Source: Fidelibacterota bacterium (GTDB taxonomy: Bacteria; Fidelibacterota; Marinisomatia; Marinisomatales; UBA1611). From it: a stretch of 8,485 nucleotides of DNA. Position numbers and translations under genes: made by a program. The DNA lies in assembly GCA_012964275.1 (NCBI GenBank), contig DTUG01000183.1:1-8485 (forward strand), written 5' to 3'. The notes below the pieces were generated by a model that saw only the letters and a program-made list of their open reading frames with translations, was not told the DNA's origin and ran no database searches. This document shows positions 1-6,555 of this stretch, one piece after another. Each line of letters opens with the position of its first letter. The stretch's first letter is position 1.

Positions 1-1
1 A

Positions 2-334
2 GAATTGATCCTATCTTGCCACGATATAGCTGATGGTGGTATTGCATCTGCAATTGCTGAAATGACCTTTGGAAATGGAATTGGGTGTGATGTTGAAATC
101 AGTGGTGATATGTCTGCGCATAAAATTTTATTTTCTGAAACGGGCGGATTTGTTTTGGAAGTATCAATAAATAATGTGGAAGCAATACGATCCACATTCT
201 CCCATTATGGTATTGAACTAATTAAAATCGGATCCACGAATAATTCAAGATCAATGACCCTTAATAGCATCATCAATTTATCAGTCCAAAAAGCACAAGA
301 TGCATGGACAAAGGGATTGCGTGAAAAATTATAA
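2..334 (+). CDS. purL: FGAM synthase, large catalytic subunit PurL, C-terminal part (5' end outside window)
   Basis: This is the last 110 codons of phosphoribosylformylglycinamidine synthase subunit PurL, an ATP-dependent cytosolic enzyme that turns FGAR plus ammonia into FGAM. The open frame runs in from the window edge, so the TTG at base 5 is not the true start. The visible part opens with SCHDIADGG, matching the conserved S-x-HD-x-SDGG stretch of the second AIR-synthase-like C-terminal domain, and continues with the FSETGGFVLEV strand. It ends at AWTKGLREKL, as small-type PurL proteins do, with no glutamine amidotransferase domain fused on. Small PurL needs separate PurQ and PurS, which agrees with the purQ gene further downstream. 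The stop shares its last base with the purM start (TAATG). Its base composition is clearly more AT-rich than that of purM. Confidence 0.9.
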   Translation, partial: ELILSCHDIADGGIASAIAEMTFGNGIGCDVEISGDMSAHKILFSETGGFVLEVSINNVEAIRSTFSHYGIELIKIGSTNNSRSMTLNSIINLSVQKAQDAWTKGLREKL

Positions 335-1371
335 TGGCTAAGATCGATTATAAATCAGCAGGTGTGAATATTGACGCTGGCAACGAAGCCGTGGAGCGCA
401 TCAAGGATGGGGTGAAATCCACCTTCACGTCCAATGTTCTCACCGGGCTTGGTAGTTTTGGATCGCTTTACGACCTGAAGCCCATCATGGAAAATTATGA
501 TAATCCGGTCATGGTCCAGAGTATTGATGGCGTGGGAACCAAAACCATCATCGCTCGCAAACTAGGTAAATTCGACACCATTGGCATTGATCTTTTGAGC
601 GCCTGTGCCAATGATATCTTGGTAATGAGTGCCCGGCCGCTCACCTTTCTCGATTATATCGCCAACGATAGACTGAAACCGGACATCATTGAGGAGATTG
701 TTTCCGGAATGGTAAAAGCCTGCAAAGAAATAAGCGTATCTTTAGTGGGGGGCGAAACAGCCGAAATGCCTGACACCTACCTGCCCGGCGAGCATGACCT
801 TGTCGGCGTCATCACCGGCGTGGTGGAAAAGGATAAGATCATTACTGGTGAATCCATTCAGCCTGGCGATGTGGTCCTTGGGTTACCATCCAACGGTCTA
901 CACACCAACGGCTACTCCTTCGCCCGGAAACTCTTTTTCGATATTGGTGGCTATGATGTGAATGAAACAATCCCCGAATTGGAAAAATCGGTCGGACTAA
1001 CATTACTGGAACCCCACATTAATTATACGAACCATGTGTTCTCCGCATTGGATAATGGTGTTGATGTGAAAGGTATTGCCCACATCACCGGTGGTGGGTT
1101 GGTGGAAAATATTCCAAGAATTTTACCAGATGGATGTAGCGTTGAGATCCAAAAAGGATCCTGGCCATCTCTCCCTGTTTTTGATGTAATGCAATCCATC
1201 GGCAATGTAGATGAAGATGAAATGTACCGCGCATTCAATATGGGTATCGGCATGGTCTTCATCGTAGATCCCACCGATGCAGATGAGATAAAAGATGTAC
1301 TGAAAGAGTTGACGGATGTATATGAGATCGGTTCTGTTATTCGTGGAAATAAAAACGTGACAATCACTTGA
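334..1371 (+). CDS. purM: Phosphoribosylformylglycinamidine cyclo-ligase (AIR synthetase)
   Basis: PurM closes the imidazole ring, converting FGAM and ATP to AIR in the cytosol. The 345-residue length matches the family, and the conserved blocks occur in order: the N-terminal DYKSAGVNIDAGNE start, DGVGTK (65-70, nucleotide-binding region), ANDILVMSARPLTFLDY (about 92-108), LVGGETAEMP (137-146), GLHTNGYS (188-195), HITGGGLVENIPR (250-262) and FNMGIGM (301-307). The ATG overlaps the purL stop by one base, and MAKIDYKSAG aligns with known PurM N-termini, so this start is well supported. No Shine-Dalgarno site lies close upstream, which suggests termination-reinitiation coupling with purL. The stop overlaps the next gene's TTG by four bases (TTGA). 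The gene appears complete, with no key block missing. Confidence 0.97.
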   Translation: MAKIDYKSAGVNIDAGNEAVERIKDGVKSTFTSNVLTGLGSFGSLYDLKPIMENYDNPVMVQSIDGVGTKTIIARKLGKFDTIGIDLLSACANDILVMSARPLTFLDYIANDRLKPDIIEEIVSGMVKACKEISVSLVGGETAEMPDTYLPGEHDLVGVITGVVEKDKIITGESIQPGDVVLGLPSNGLHTNGYSFARKLFFDIGGYDVNETIPELEKSVGLTLLEPHINYTNHVFSALDNGVDVKGIAHITGGGLVENIPRILPDGCSVEIQKGSWPSLPVFDVMQSIGNVDEDEMYRAFNMGIGMVFIVDPTDADEIKDVLKELTDVYEIGSVIRGNKNVTIT

Positions 1372-2789
1372 AAAAACTCTTTTCAATATTATTAATCACT
1401 TGGTTCATTTTTACCAGTTGCAGCAAATCTAAAATAGCAGAGATTCCGGATGGGATTGTACCATATTCAATTTATTCTGGTACGCTTGCTGTGGGTACTG
1501 TCAAACTCCGGCTTGTATTCAAGATTTATAAAGACAAGAATAACAAGCTGATTGCCACCCTGGACAGCCCGGACCAGGGCGCGATGGATATTGCTGTCGA
1601 TGCGGTCACCATCACGGATTCAACTATACGGTTTGACCTGCCAAACCTGAAAGCGTACTATGACGGGGCACTACAACCGGATAGCTCCTATCAAGGCACC
1701 TGGTTTCAGGGCGGTACAAGTATTCCCCTGGATATCACCCAGACGGAAACAGCAATTGTACTTAAGCGCCCACAGGAACCGCAATCACCATTGCCTTATA
1801 AATCCGAGGAGATCACTTTTTTTAATTCATCAGCTGGTATTAATCTGGCAGGTACTTTGACGACCCCTGAAAGTAATGGGTCTTTTCCTTGTGTTATTTT
1901 AATCACAGGCTCAGGCCCGCAAAACAGAAATGAAGAACTGCTGGGCCACAAACCATTTCTGGTTCTTTCCGATTATTTTACACGGAATGGCATCGGCGTT
2001 TTACGGTATGATGACCGCGGTGTGGGGGAATCGGAAGGCGATTTTTCCACCGCAACCAGTTACAATTTTGCTGATGATGCTGAAGTGTCCGTGAACTACC
2101 TGAAATCCAGAAATGAATTTTCTTCCATTGGATTGGTGGGGCATAGTGAAGGCGGGCTCATTGCACCCATAGTTGCCAACCAATCTGAAGATGTGGATTT
2201 TATTATACTCATGGCCGGCACAGGGTTAACAGGAAAGGAAATTTTAATGCTGCAGGGCCAGCTTATTTTAAAACAGATGGAAATTTCACCCGTAGGATTG
2301 GAAGTGTATAAAAAGACCCAATCCGCGATGCTGCAAATTGCAGTTGATATTGAAAATGATGAAGAAGCATTAAAACAATTATCAGAAGTGTCTAAAGCAT
2401 ATGGAAATCTGTCAGAGAAGGATCAGCAAATCATTGGTTATGATCCCGAAACATTTGAAGAAGCATTAAAAGCTTTATTATCCCCTTGGATGCGAACCTT
2501 TCTTACGCTTGATCCCCGGCCTATTTTGGAAAAAGTGACGATCCCTGTGCTGGCAATCAATGGGGAAAAGGATTTGCAGGTGCCGTCAAAAGAAAACCTG
2601 TCAGAAATAAAAGCAGCTTTAGAACGAGGTGGAAACACGAGTGTTGCAATTCATGAACTAGAAAACCTGAACCATTTATTCCAGACTTGTGAAACGGGCG
2701 CAATTGATGAATATGGGACTATCGAAGAAACATTCAATGAAGAAGCTATGGATTTAATTGTGAGCTGGATAAAATCGATCACTGGCTAA
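1368..2789 (+). CDS. Predicted lipoprotein alpha/beta hydrolase with N-terminal beta-rich domain
   Basis: This 473-residue protein starts with a short lipoprotein signal: MKK, a hydrophobic stretch, then FTSC with the candidate lipidated Cys18. It is therefore probably membrane-anchored outside the cytoplasm. Residues about 30-130 form a beta-rich domain containing SPDQG (67-71) and GTWFQGG (110-116), a pattern seen in many Bacteroidota hydrolases. An alpha/beta hydrolase fold follows, with a TGSGPQNRNE oxyanion-region loop (180-189), DDRGVGES (215-222), the nucleophile elbow GHSEGG with Ser260, a probable acid Asp402 in NGEKDLQVP, and His436 in NLNHLF. The triad is complete, so an active serine hydrolase (esterase or S33-like peptidase) is likely; the substrate is unknown. 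The start is TTG, overlapping the purM stop by four bases with no clear ribosome site, so translation is probably coupled to purM. Nothing in the protein links it to purine synthesis. Confidence 0.85.
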   Translation: MKKLFSILLITWFIFTSCSKSKIAEIPDGIVPYSIYSGTLAVGTVKLRLVFKIYKDKNNKLIATLDSPDQGAMDIAVDAVTITDSTIRFDLPNLKAYYDGALQPDSSYQGTWFQGGTSIPLDITQTETAIVLKRPQEPQSPLPYKSEEITFFNSSAGINLAGTLTTPESNGSFPCVILITGSGPQNRNEELLGHKPFLVLSDYFTRNGIGVLRYDDRGVGESEGDFSTATSYNFADDAEVSVNYLKSRNEFSSIGLVGHSEGGLIAPIVANQSEDVDFIILMAGTGLTGKEILMLQGQLILKQMEISPVGLEVYKKTQSAMLQIAVDIENDEEALKQLSEVSKAYGNLSEKDQQIIGYDPETFEEALKALLSPWMRTFLTLDPRPILEKVTIPVLAINGEKDLQVPSKENLSEIKAALERGGNTSVAIHELENLNHLFQTCETGAIDEYGTIEETFNEEAMDLIVSWIKSITG

Positions 2790-2813
2790 TATGCTACAAG
2801 CCTAAAGTCTGTT
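2790..2813. other. Short convergent intergenic gap without a visible terminator
   Basis: Only 24 bases separate the stop of the hydrolase (+ strand) from the stop of the Nudix gene (- strand). I see no GC-rich stem followed by a T-run in either direction, so the two converging transcripts have no recognisable intrinsic terminator here. They may overlap or end by another mechanism. Confidence 0.5.
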
Positions 2814-3266
2814 TCAATTTTTGTTCTTCCGACGATATTTCTTGTATACAGGTTCATTAAGGACGTACACAATAAGATAGTGAATCATAGGACGGCTGTC
2901 TTTCAGGGCCAGCATTAATTTGTCGAGTTCAAACCATTTACATCTGGTGATACCTTCTTTCCGGCTTGGCGTCAACTTTGCTTTGGGGCTTCCTTTATAT
3001 TCTACCAAAAACCAGAAGTTTTCCTTTACAAATAGTTTTCCATTTTGCTTAAAATGATGGTAGGTGGGAATAAGTGCTTGTAACAATTTTAAATGTTTCT
3101 TTTTCAAGCCGGTCTCTTCGCAAATCTCCCGTATAGCAGTACTTTTTCTATTTCCTCTTTTTTTCAACCTTCCCTTGGGCAGGTCCCATCGGCCATTTTT
3201 CTTGATAAATAAGATTCTGTTATTCTGAATCACAACGCCGCCGGCTGTTTTTATTTTATCACCCAC
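2814..3266 (-). CDS. Nudix hydrolase, strongly basic
   Basis: This 150-residue Nudix-fold protein opens with the AGGVVIQNNRILFIKK strands, then WDLPKG and the Nudix box at residues 32-54. The metal-binding half, REICEETGL (46-54), is intact, so pyrophosphatase activity on a nucleoside-diphosphate-linked compound is expected. Position 7 of the box (residue 38), normally Glu, is Gly, within a basic run KKRGNRK. PTYHHF, FWFLVEY and EGITRCKWFELDKL follow as in other small Bacteroidota-like Nudix proteins. The C-terminus (YKKYRRKNKN) is very basic. The GTG start lies three bases past the ppk2 stop, with AAAGGAAG about 10 bases upstream, so the two genes look co-transcribed. Substrate is unknown; adenosine or guanosine polyphosphates or polyphosphate itself are guesses from the PPK2 neighbour and from what some Nudix families hydrolyse. 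Confidence 0.9.
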   Translation of the reverse strand: MGDKIKTAGGVVIQNNRILFIKKNGRWDLPKGRLKKRGNRKSTAIREICEETGLKKKHLKLLQALIPTYHHFKQNGKLFVKENFWFLVEYKGSPKAKLTPSRKEGITRCKWFELDKLMLALKDSRPMIHYLIVYVLNEPVYKKYRRKNKN

Positions 3267-3269
3267 AGT

Positions 3270-4103
3270 TTATGTACTTCCTTTCAGTCGATACAATAAT
3301 TCATACTGTTCCTTGGTCATATCTATAAAATTCACCCCATCAATTTCAATACCATACACAGGTATTTCTTTTGACCATTTCTTATCCTTCAGGGCTTCTT
3401 TTCCAGGATACTCATATTTCGATAACACGTAGCGCATTGCATTGAGTCTCGCGATCATTTTATTGTCAGAATTGATTATTACCCATGGACTCAAATTTGT
3501 TGATGTTTTAGAAAAAACCTGTTCTTTATAATTGGTGAAAAGGTCCCATTCTTCTGCCGCTTTCAAATCATTAGGGGATAATTTCCAATATTTAAGTGGA
3601 CTGTTCTGACGAAATATAAAACGCTGTGCCTGGTTCTCTTTAGAGACAGATAAATAAATTTTAATCAGCAACAGCCCGTTATCAATATGTCGGGCTTCCC
3701 AGTCATTTACTTTATTCATAAAATATCTATACTGAGATTCAGTACAATAGCCCATGGCTGGCTGGATCAGGGCTCTGGTATACCAGGAACGATCGAAAAA
3801 CACTATTTCGCCTAGCCGGGGCAGGAGTTTATCATAGGTTTTAAACCACATTCTATTCTGATTGGGAGTGGGCACTCCCAGTTCGACTACCCGCATGGTT
3901 TTTGGTATAAGATTCTCTATGAATCTTTTTATAGTAGCGCCCTTTCCGGCAGCATCGCGTCCTTCAAACACAATAGCAAGTTTTTGATCAGAGTCTCTGA
4001 CCCACTCCTGCAGTTTAAGTAACTCAATCTGAAGTCGGCGTTTTTCCTTCTGATATCCTTTTAGAGTTAACTCTTTATAGCTTGTTCTGTTGTAAACAAT
4101 CAT
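3270..4103 (-). CDS. ppk2: Polyphosphate kinase 2 family protein
   Basis: PPK2 enzymes transfer phosphate between inorganic polyphosphate and nucleotides, usually making ATP or GTP from ADP or GDP. This 277-residue protein has a single PPK2 domain. Visible motifs are Walker A EGRDAAGKG (47-55), the Walker B-like FFDRSWYTRA (102-111) followed by PAMGYC, the lid-region KYWKLSP (171-177), and PWVIINSDNK (206-215) followed by ARLNAMRYVLS. Its size fits a one-domain enzyme, and all catalytic motifs are present. The last 45 or so residues are a less familiar tail. The ATG start has no strong ribosome site. The gene is transcribed away from purQ and probably shares an mRNA with the Nudix gene downstream. 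Its place inside a purine cluster suggests, by inference only, a link between polyphosphate and the purine nucleotide pool. Nucleotide preference (mono- or diphosphate, A or G) cannot be read reliably from sequence. Confidence 0.93.
   Translation of the reverse strand: MIVYNRTSYKELTLKGYQKEKRRLQIELLKLQEWVRDSDQKLAIVFEGRDAAGKGATIKRFIENLIPKTMRVVELGVPTPNQNRMWFKTYDKLLPRLGEIVFFDRSWYTRALIQPAMGYCTESQYRYFMNKVNDWEARHIDNGLLLIKIYLSVSKENQAQRFIFRQNSPLKYWKLSPNDLKAAEEWDLFTNYKEQVFSKTSTNLSPWVIINSDNKMIARLNAMRYVLSKYEYPGKEALKDKKWSKEIPVYGIEIDGVNFIDMTKEQYELLYRLKGST
3277..3284 (-). promoter_or_regulatory. Ribosome binding site of the Nudix gene
   Basis: On the - strand AAAGGAAG lies 10 bases before the GTG at 3266 and inside the 3' end of the ppk2 reading frame. 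It is one of only two good purine-rich ribosome sites in the window and supports the GTG as the real start of the Nudix gene. Confidence 0.6.
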
Positions 4104-4262
4104 TTACTTGATTTTTGCATAATCTAACAAAAAACTAACATAATCGATACAGAATTGAAATTTTACCGTTTTTGCGGCTAGGCTTTCATTTTTACCTGTT
4201 AAATGTATACCTAAATTTGCTTTCTTTTTTCGAGTAATACGCAACTGATTCCTTCCTAACTG
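4104..4262. promoter_or_regulatory. Divergent intergenic region between ppk2 and purQ, with a candidate purQ promoter
   Basis: This AT-rich 159-base stretch must hold the start signals for both the ppk2-Nudix unit and the purQ-C-E-B-F unit. On the + strand TAAATTTG at 4212-4219 fits the Bacteroidota -7 consensus TAnnTTTG, 43 bases before the purQ ATG. The expected upstream TTTG about 19 bases earlier is only TTTT, so the match is partial. No convincing palindromic operator, riboswitch or ribosome site is visible. A 61-codon open frame on the - strand crosses this region but looks like chance. Confidence 0.35.
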
Positions 4263-5522
4263 ATGACCATCGACATCGGGGTAATTCAATTCCCGGGCTC
4301 AAATACTGAGCGAGAGACCACCATTGCGCTCAAGCGAACTGGAATGAACCCCCTTGAATTTCTGTGGAACCAAAACAAAGAAAAACTAATCGCTTGCAGT
4401 GGTTATATTATTACCGGGGGGTTTTCTTATGAAGATCGGTCTCGGGCAGGAGTGATCGCATCACTTGATCCTATCATGTCCATTTTAAAAGAGGAAGCAT
4501 CAAAAGGAAAACCTGTTTTAGGGATTTGCAACGGAGCCCAAATCCTGGTGGAATCCGGTATGATTCCTGGTCTGAATGATGGCCGGGTGGGCATCGCTCT
4601 CACGGATAACAAGCGAGTTAAGAATGGTCGAGTTGTTGGAACCGGTTATTACAATGCCTGGACCAACCTCCAAATGTCTGTGAAACCTGAACGAACTGCT
4701 TTTACCCGACATCTAAAAAATAGAGGGCTTATCCATATTCCCTTTGCACATGCAGAGGGCCGGTTCATAGTGCCTCATGAACTGTTAAGAAAACTAATCA
4801 ACAATGAACAGACCGTTTTCCGATACTGCGGGGAGAATGGTAACATCTCTCCTGAATTTCCCATTAATCCAAATGGTTCCGACTATAACCTGGCTGCAGT
4901 ATGTAATCCAGGTGGAAATGTTATGGGAATAATGCCCCATCCGGAACGAACACATCTTGGGGATGCTGTTTTCACTTCTATGAGGTATTATATAAAAAAT
5001 GACTGCCCTTTAAACCATACTGGCTTATCCCATGAGTTTCCACGTTATGATATTGAAAATTTTAAAGCAAATGAAAATGCTTCAGAATGGGTGATTGATA
5101 TGATCATCGCTGATAACGAAGCTGCATCTGTCCAAAATGCTCTGTCCAACTTGAATTTTAATGTGAATATTACCCGTCAGGTTCATTGGGAGATCATTAC
5201 CGCGGGGGATGTTAACGGTATCCTGAAAGAGATCGAATCTTCAGGGGAGCTTTTCAACTCTAACAAAGAATTTATTAGTACAATTAATCAAAAGGATAAT
5301 ACAGTTTCATTTTTGGTTAGACAAAAAGAAGATATGCAAAGCCTTTCTAAATTTGAATCTTTAACCGAACGGTTTGACATTGATGGTATTACGGATCTGA
5401 AGCGTGGCGTTATATGGAACGTCACTGTGAAGGGTGGTAACTTCGAGACTGTTATAGATGACATTTTAGATACACACATATTCTTTAATCCGCTATCTCA
5501 TGAATGCTATCGAATCGGTTAA
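4263..5522 (+). CDS. purQ: FGAM synthase glutaminase PurQ fused to a tandem PurS-like C-terminal region
   Basis: Residues 1-245 are a complete PurQ, the class I glutamine amidotransferase that supplies ammonia to PurL. It begins IGVIQFPGSNTERET and has the nucleophile elbow GICNGAQ (Cys89), IPFAHAEGRF (159-168), and the His226/Glu228 pair in MPHPERT. PurQ proteins normally end near residue 225-260; this one is 419 residues long. The extra part reads as two similar beta-alpha-beta-beta-alpha-beta units, about 273-341 and 347-418. Each has the order expected of PurS, the roughly 80-residue subunit that docks PurQ on PurL: an N-terminal strand, a helix, a long strand pair (ITRQVHWEI, then ITDLKRGVIWNV), a helix, and an ending ELFNSNKEFI or IFFNPLSHECYRI that resembles PurS LLANPVIEDYEI. 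No separate purS is seen in the window. The PurQ call is firm; the PurS assignment is by eye. The end overlaps purC by 23 bases. Confidence 0.92.
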   Translation: MTIDIGVIQFPGSNTERETTIALKRTGMNPLEFLWNQNKEKLIACSGYIITGGFSYEDRSRAGVIASLDPIMSILKEEASKGKPVLGICNGAQILVESGMIPGLNDGRVGIALTDNKRVKNGRVVGTGYYNAWTNLQMSVKPERTAFTRHLKNRGLIHIPFAHAEGRFIVPHELLRKLINNEQTVFRYCGENGNISPEFPINPNGSDYNLAAVCNPGGNVMGIMPHPERTHLGDAVFTSMRYYIKNDCPLNHTGLSHEFPRYDIENFKANENASEWVIDMIIADNEAASVQNALSNLNFNVNITRQVHWEIITAGDVNGILKEIESSGELFNSNKEFISTINQKDNTVSFLVRQKEDMQSLSKFESLTERFDIDGITDLKRGVIWNVTVKGGNFETVIDDILDTHIFFNPLSHECYRIG

Positions 5523-6486
5523 ACATTATGCAGATCGTATTTCTGCCGAATTAAATAACACTCTCACCGAAACTAATTTGTCTGCAGTGAATAAGAGAAC
5601 TGGAAAAGTCCGGGACCAGTATGAGCTAGAAGACAGGCTGATTCTTGTAACCACCGATCGTCAAAGCGCCTTTGACCGTGTATTGGCATCAATCCCATTT
5701 AAAGGTCAGGTTCTGAATCTTACCAGTGCTTGGTGGTTTGAGCAGACCAAGGATATTATTCCCAACCATGTGATTGATATTCCTGACCCTAATGCGACGC
5801 TGGCAAAGAAGTGCGATGTCTTCCCTATTGAATTTGTTGTCCGCGGCTATATCACCGGCAGTACCAGCACGTCCCTTTGGACTGTTTATAATAATGGTGA
5901 TCGAGAATATTGCGGGAATATCCTTCCGGAAGGTTTGGTAAAAAACCAGAAACTGGAATCCAATATGCTTACCCCCACTACAAAAGAAGAACATCATGAC
6001 CGTCCTATCTCTCCTGATGAACTCGTAAGCGAAGGCTGGATGACCCAGAAAGACTGGGACTATTGCAGCCAGAAAGCCCTGGAATTGTTCGCATTCGGGC
6101 AACAAAAAGCTATGGAAAATGGCATCATTCTAGTGGATACAAAATATGAAATGGGCCGGGATGTGGATGAAAACATTGTTCTGATCGATGAGATCCACAC
6201 ACCAGACTCAAGCCGATACTGGATTGCCGAAACCTATGATGAGCGGATGGCGGCAGGACAAGAACCCCAGAATATTGATAAGGAATTCCTACGGCTCTGG
6301 TTCGTGGACAACTGCGACCCCTACAACGATGAAACGTTGCCAGATGCGCCGGTAGAATTGGTAACAGAATTGTCCAGCCGATATATTTATTTATATGAGA
6401 CCATCACGGGAGGATTGTTCCCATTTCCCGATGCAGGAAAACTGGTTCAACAAAGAATCACTAAAAATTTAAATGAATATTTATAA
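5500..6486 (+). CDS. purC: SAICAR synthetase, long (yeast-like) form
   Basis: PurC condenses CAIR with aspartate using ATP to give SAICAR in the cytosol. Family motifs are clear: GKVRD (35-39), TTDRQSAFD (51-59), VVRGYITGS (113-121), TPTTKEEHHDRPIS (158-171), VDTKYEMG (212-219), DEIHTPDSSRYW (230-241) and FLRLWF (263-268). At 328 residues it is much longer than the roughly 240-residue enzymes of E. coli or Bacillus and resembles the roughly 306-residue yeast Ade1 type, including the inserts between motifs. The ATG lies inside the end of the purQ frame (23-base overlap) with no clear ribosome site, suggesting coupled translation. The next start would lie close to the GKVRD motif, so this one is preferred. 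purE follows after a 69-base gap. Confidence 0.96.
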   Translation: MNAIESVKHYADRISAELNNTLTETNLSAVNKRTGKVRDQYELEDRLILVTTDRQSAFDRVLASIPFKGQVLNLTSAWWFEQTKDIIPNHVIDIPDPNATLAKKCDVFPIEFVVRGYITGSTSTSLWTVYNNGDREYCGNILPEGLVKNQKLESNMLTPTTKEEHHDRPISPDELVSEGWMTQKDWDYCSQKALELFAFGQQKAMENGIILVDTKYEMGRDVDENIVLIDEIHTPDSSRYWIAETYDERMAAGQEPQNIDKEFLRLWFVDNCDPYNDETLPDAPVELVTELSSRYIYLYETITGGLFPFPDAGKLVQQRITKNLNEYL

Positions 6487-6538
6487 ACACAAAGGGCACA
6501 AAGAATATCAGGGGGGTTTTCTTTGTGAACTTTGTGTT
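6486..6538. repeat. Imperfect 20-base-arm hairpin built from CACAAAG repeats
   Basis: Arms 6486-6505 and 6519-6538 pair at 18 of 20 positions around a 13-base loop that includes GGGGGG; only the two bases at 6495-6496 do not pair. Each arm is itself a double repeat: CACAAAG occurs at 6488-6494 and 6497-6503, and its complement CTTTGTG occurs twice in the other arm. The element starts at the last base of the purC stop and ends 17 bases before purE. No T-run follows, so it is not a standard intrinsic terminator. It may be a dispersed intergenic repeat (CTTTGTG-type palindromes occur in many bacterial genomes, from general recollection) or an mRNA processing or stability stem. Confidence 0.8.
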
Positions 6539-6543
6539 AGAAA

Positions 6544-6549
6544 AAAGGA
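6544..6549 (+). promoter_or_regulatory. Ribosome binding site of purE
   Basis: AAAGGA lies six bases before the purE ATG, a good Shine-Dalgarno match. It is the only clear one on the + strand and fits purE being the one pur gene here that does not overlap its upstream neighbour. Confidence 0.65.
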
Positions 6550-6555
6550 ATTAAA

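Noticed and set aside
1023..1386. Two antisense open frames opposite the end of purM
   Set aside because: Both fall within conserved PurM coding sequence, and neither has a ribosome site or family resemblance.
4104..4289. 61-codon open frame on the - strand ending at the ppk2 start
   Set aside because: It overlaps the start of purQ and covers the AT-rich divergent promoter region; the translation matches no family I know, has no ribosome site and no domain-like pattern.
5689..6105. 138-codon open frame antisense to purC
   Set aside because: It lies wholly inside the strongly conserved purC gene, and its translation shows no recognisable motif; it is a shadow of purC codon use.
6506..6518. 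GGGGGG loop as a possible G-quadruplex or terminator part
   Set aside because: There is only one G-run, so a quadruplex within the element is not possible, and no T-run follows the stem for intrinsic termination.
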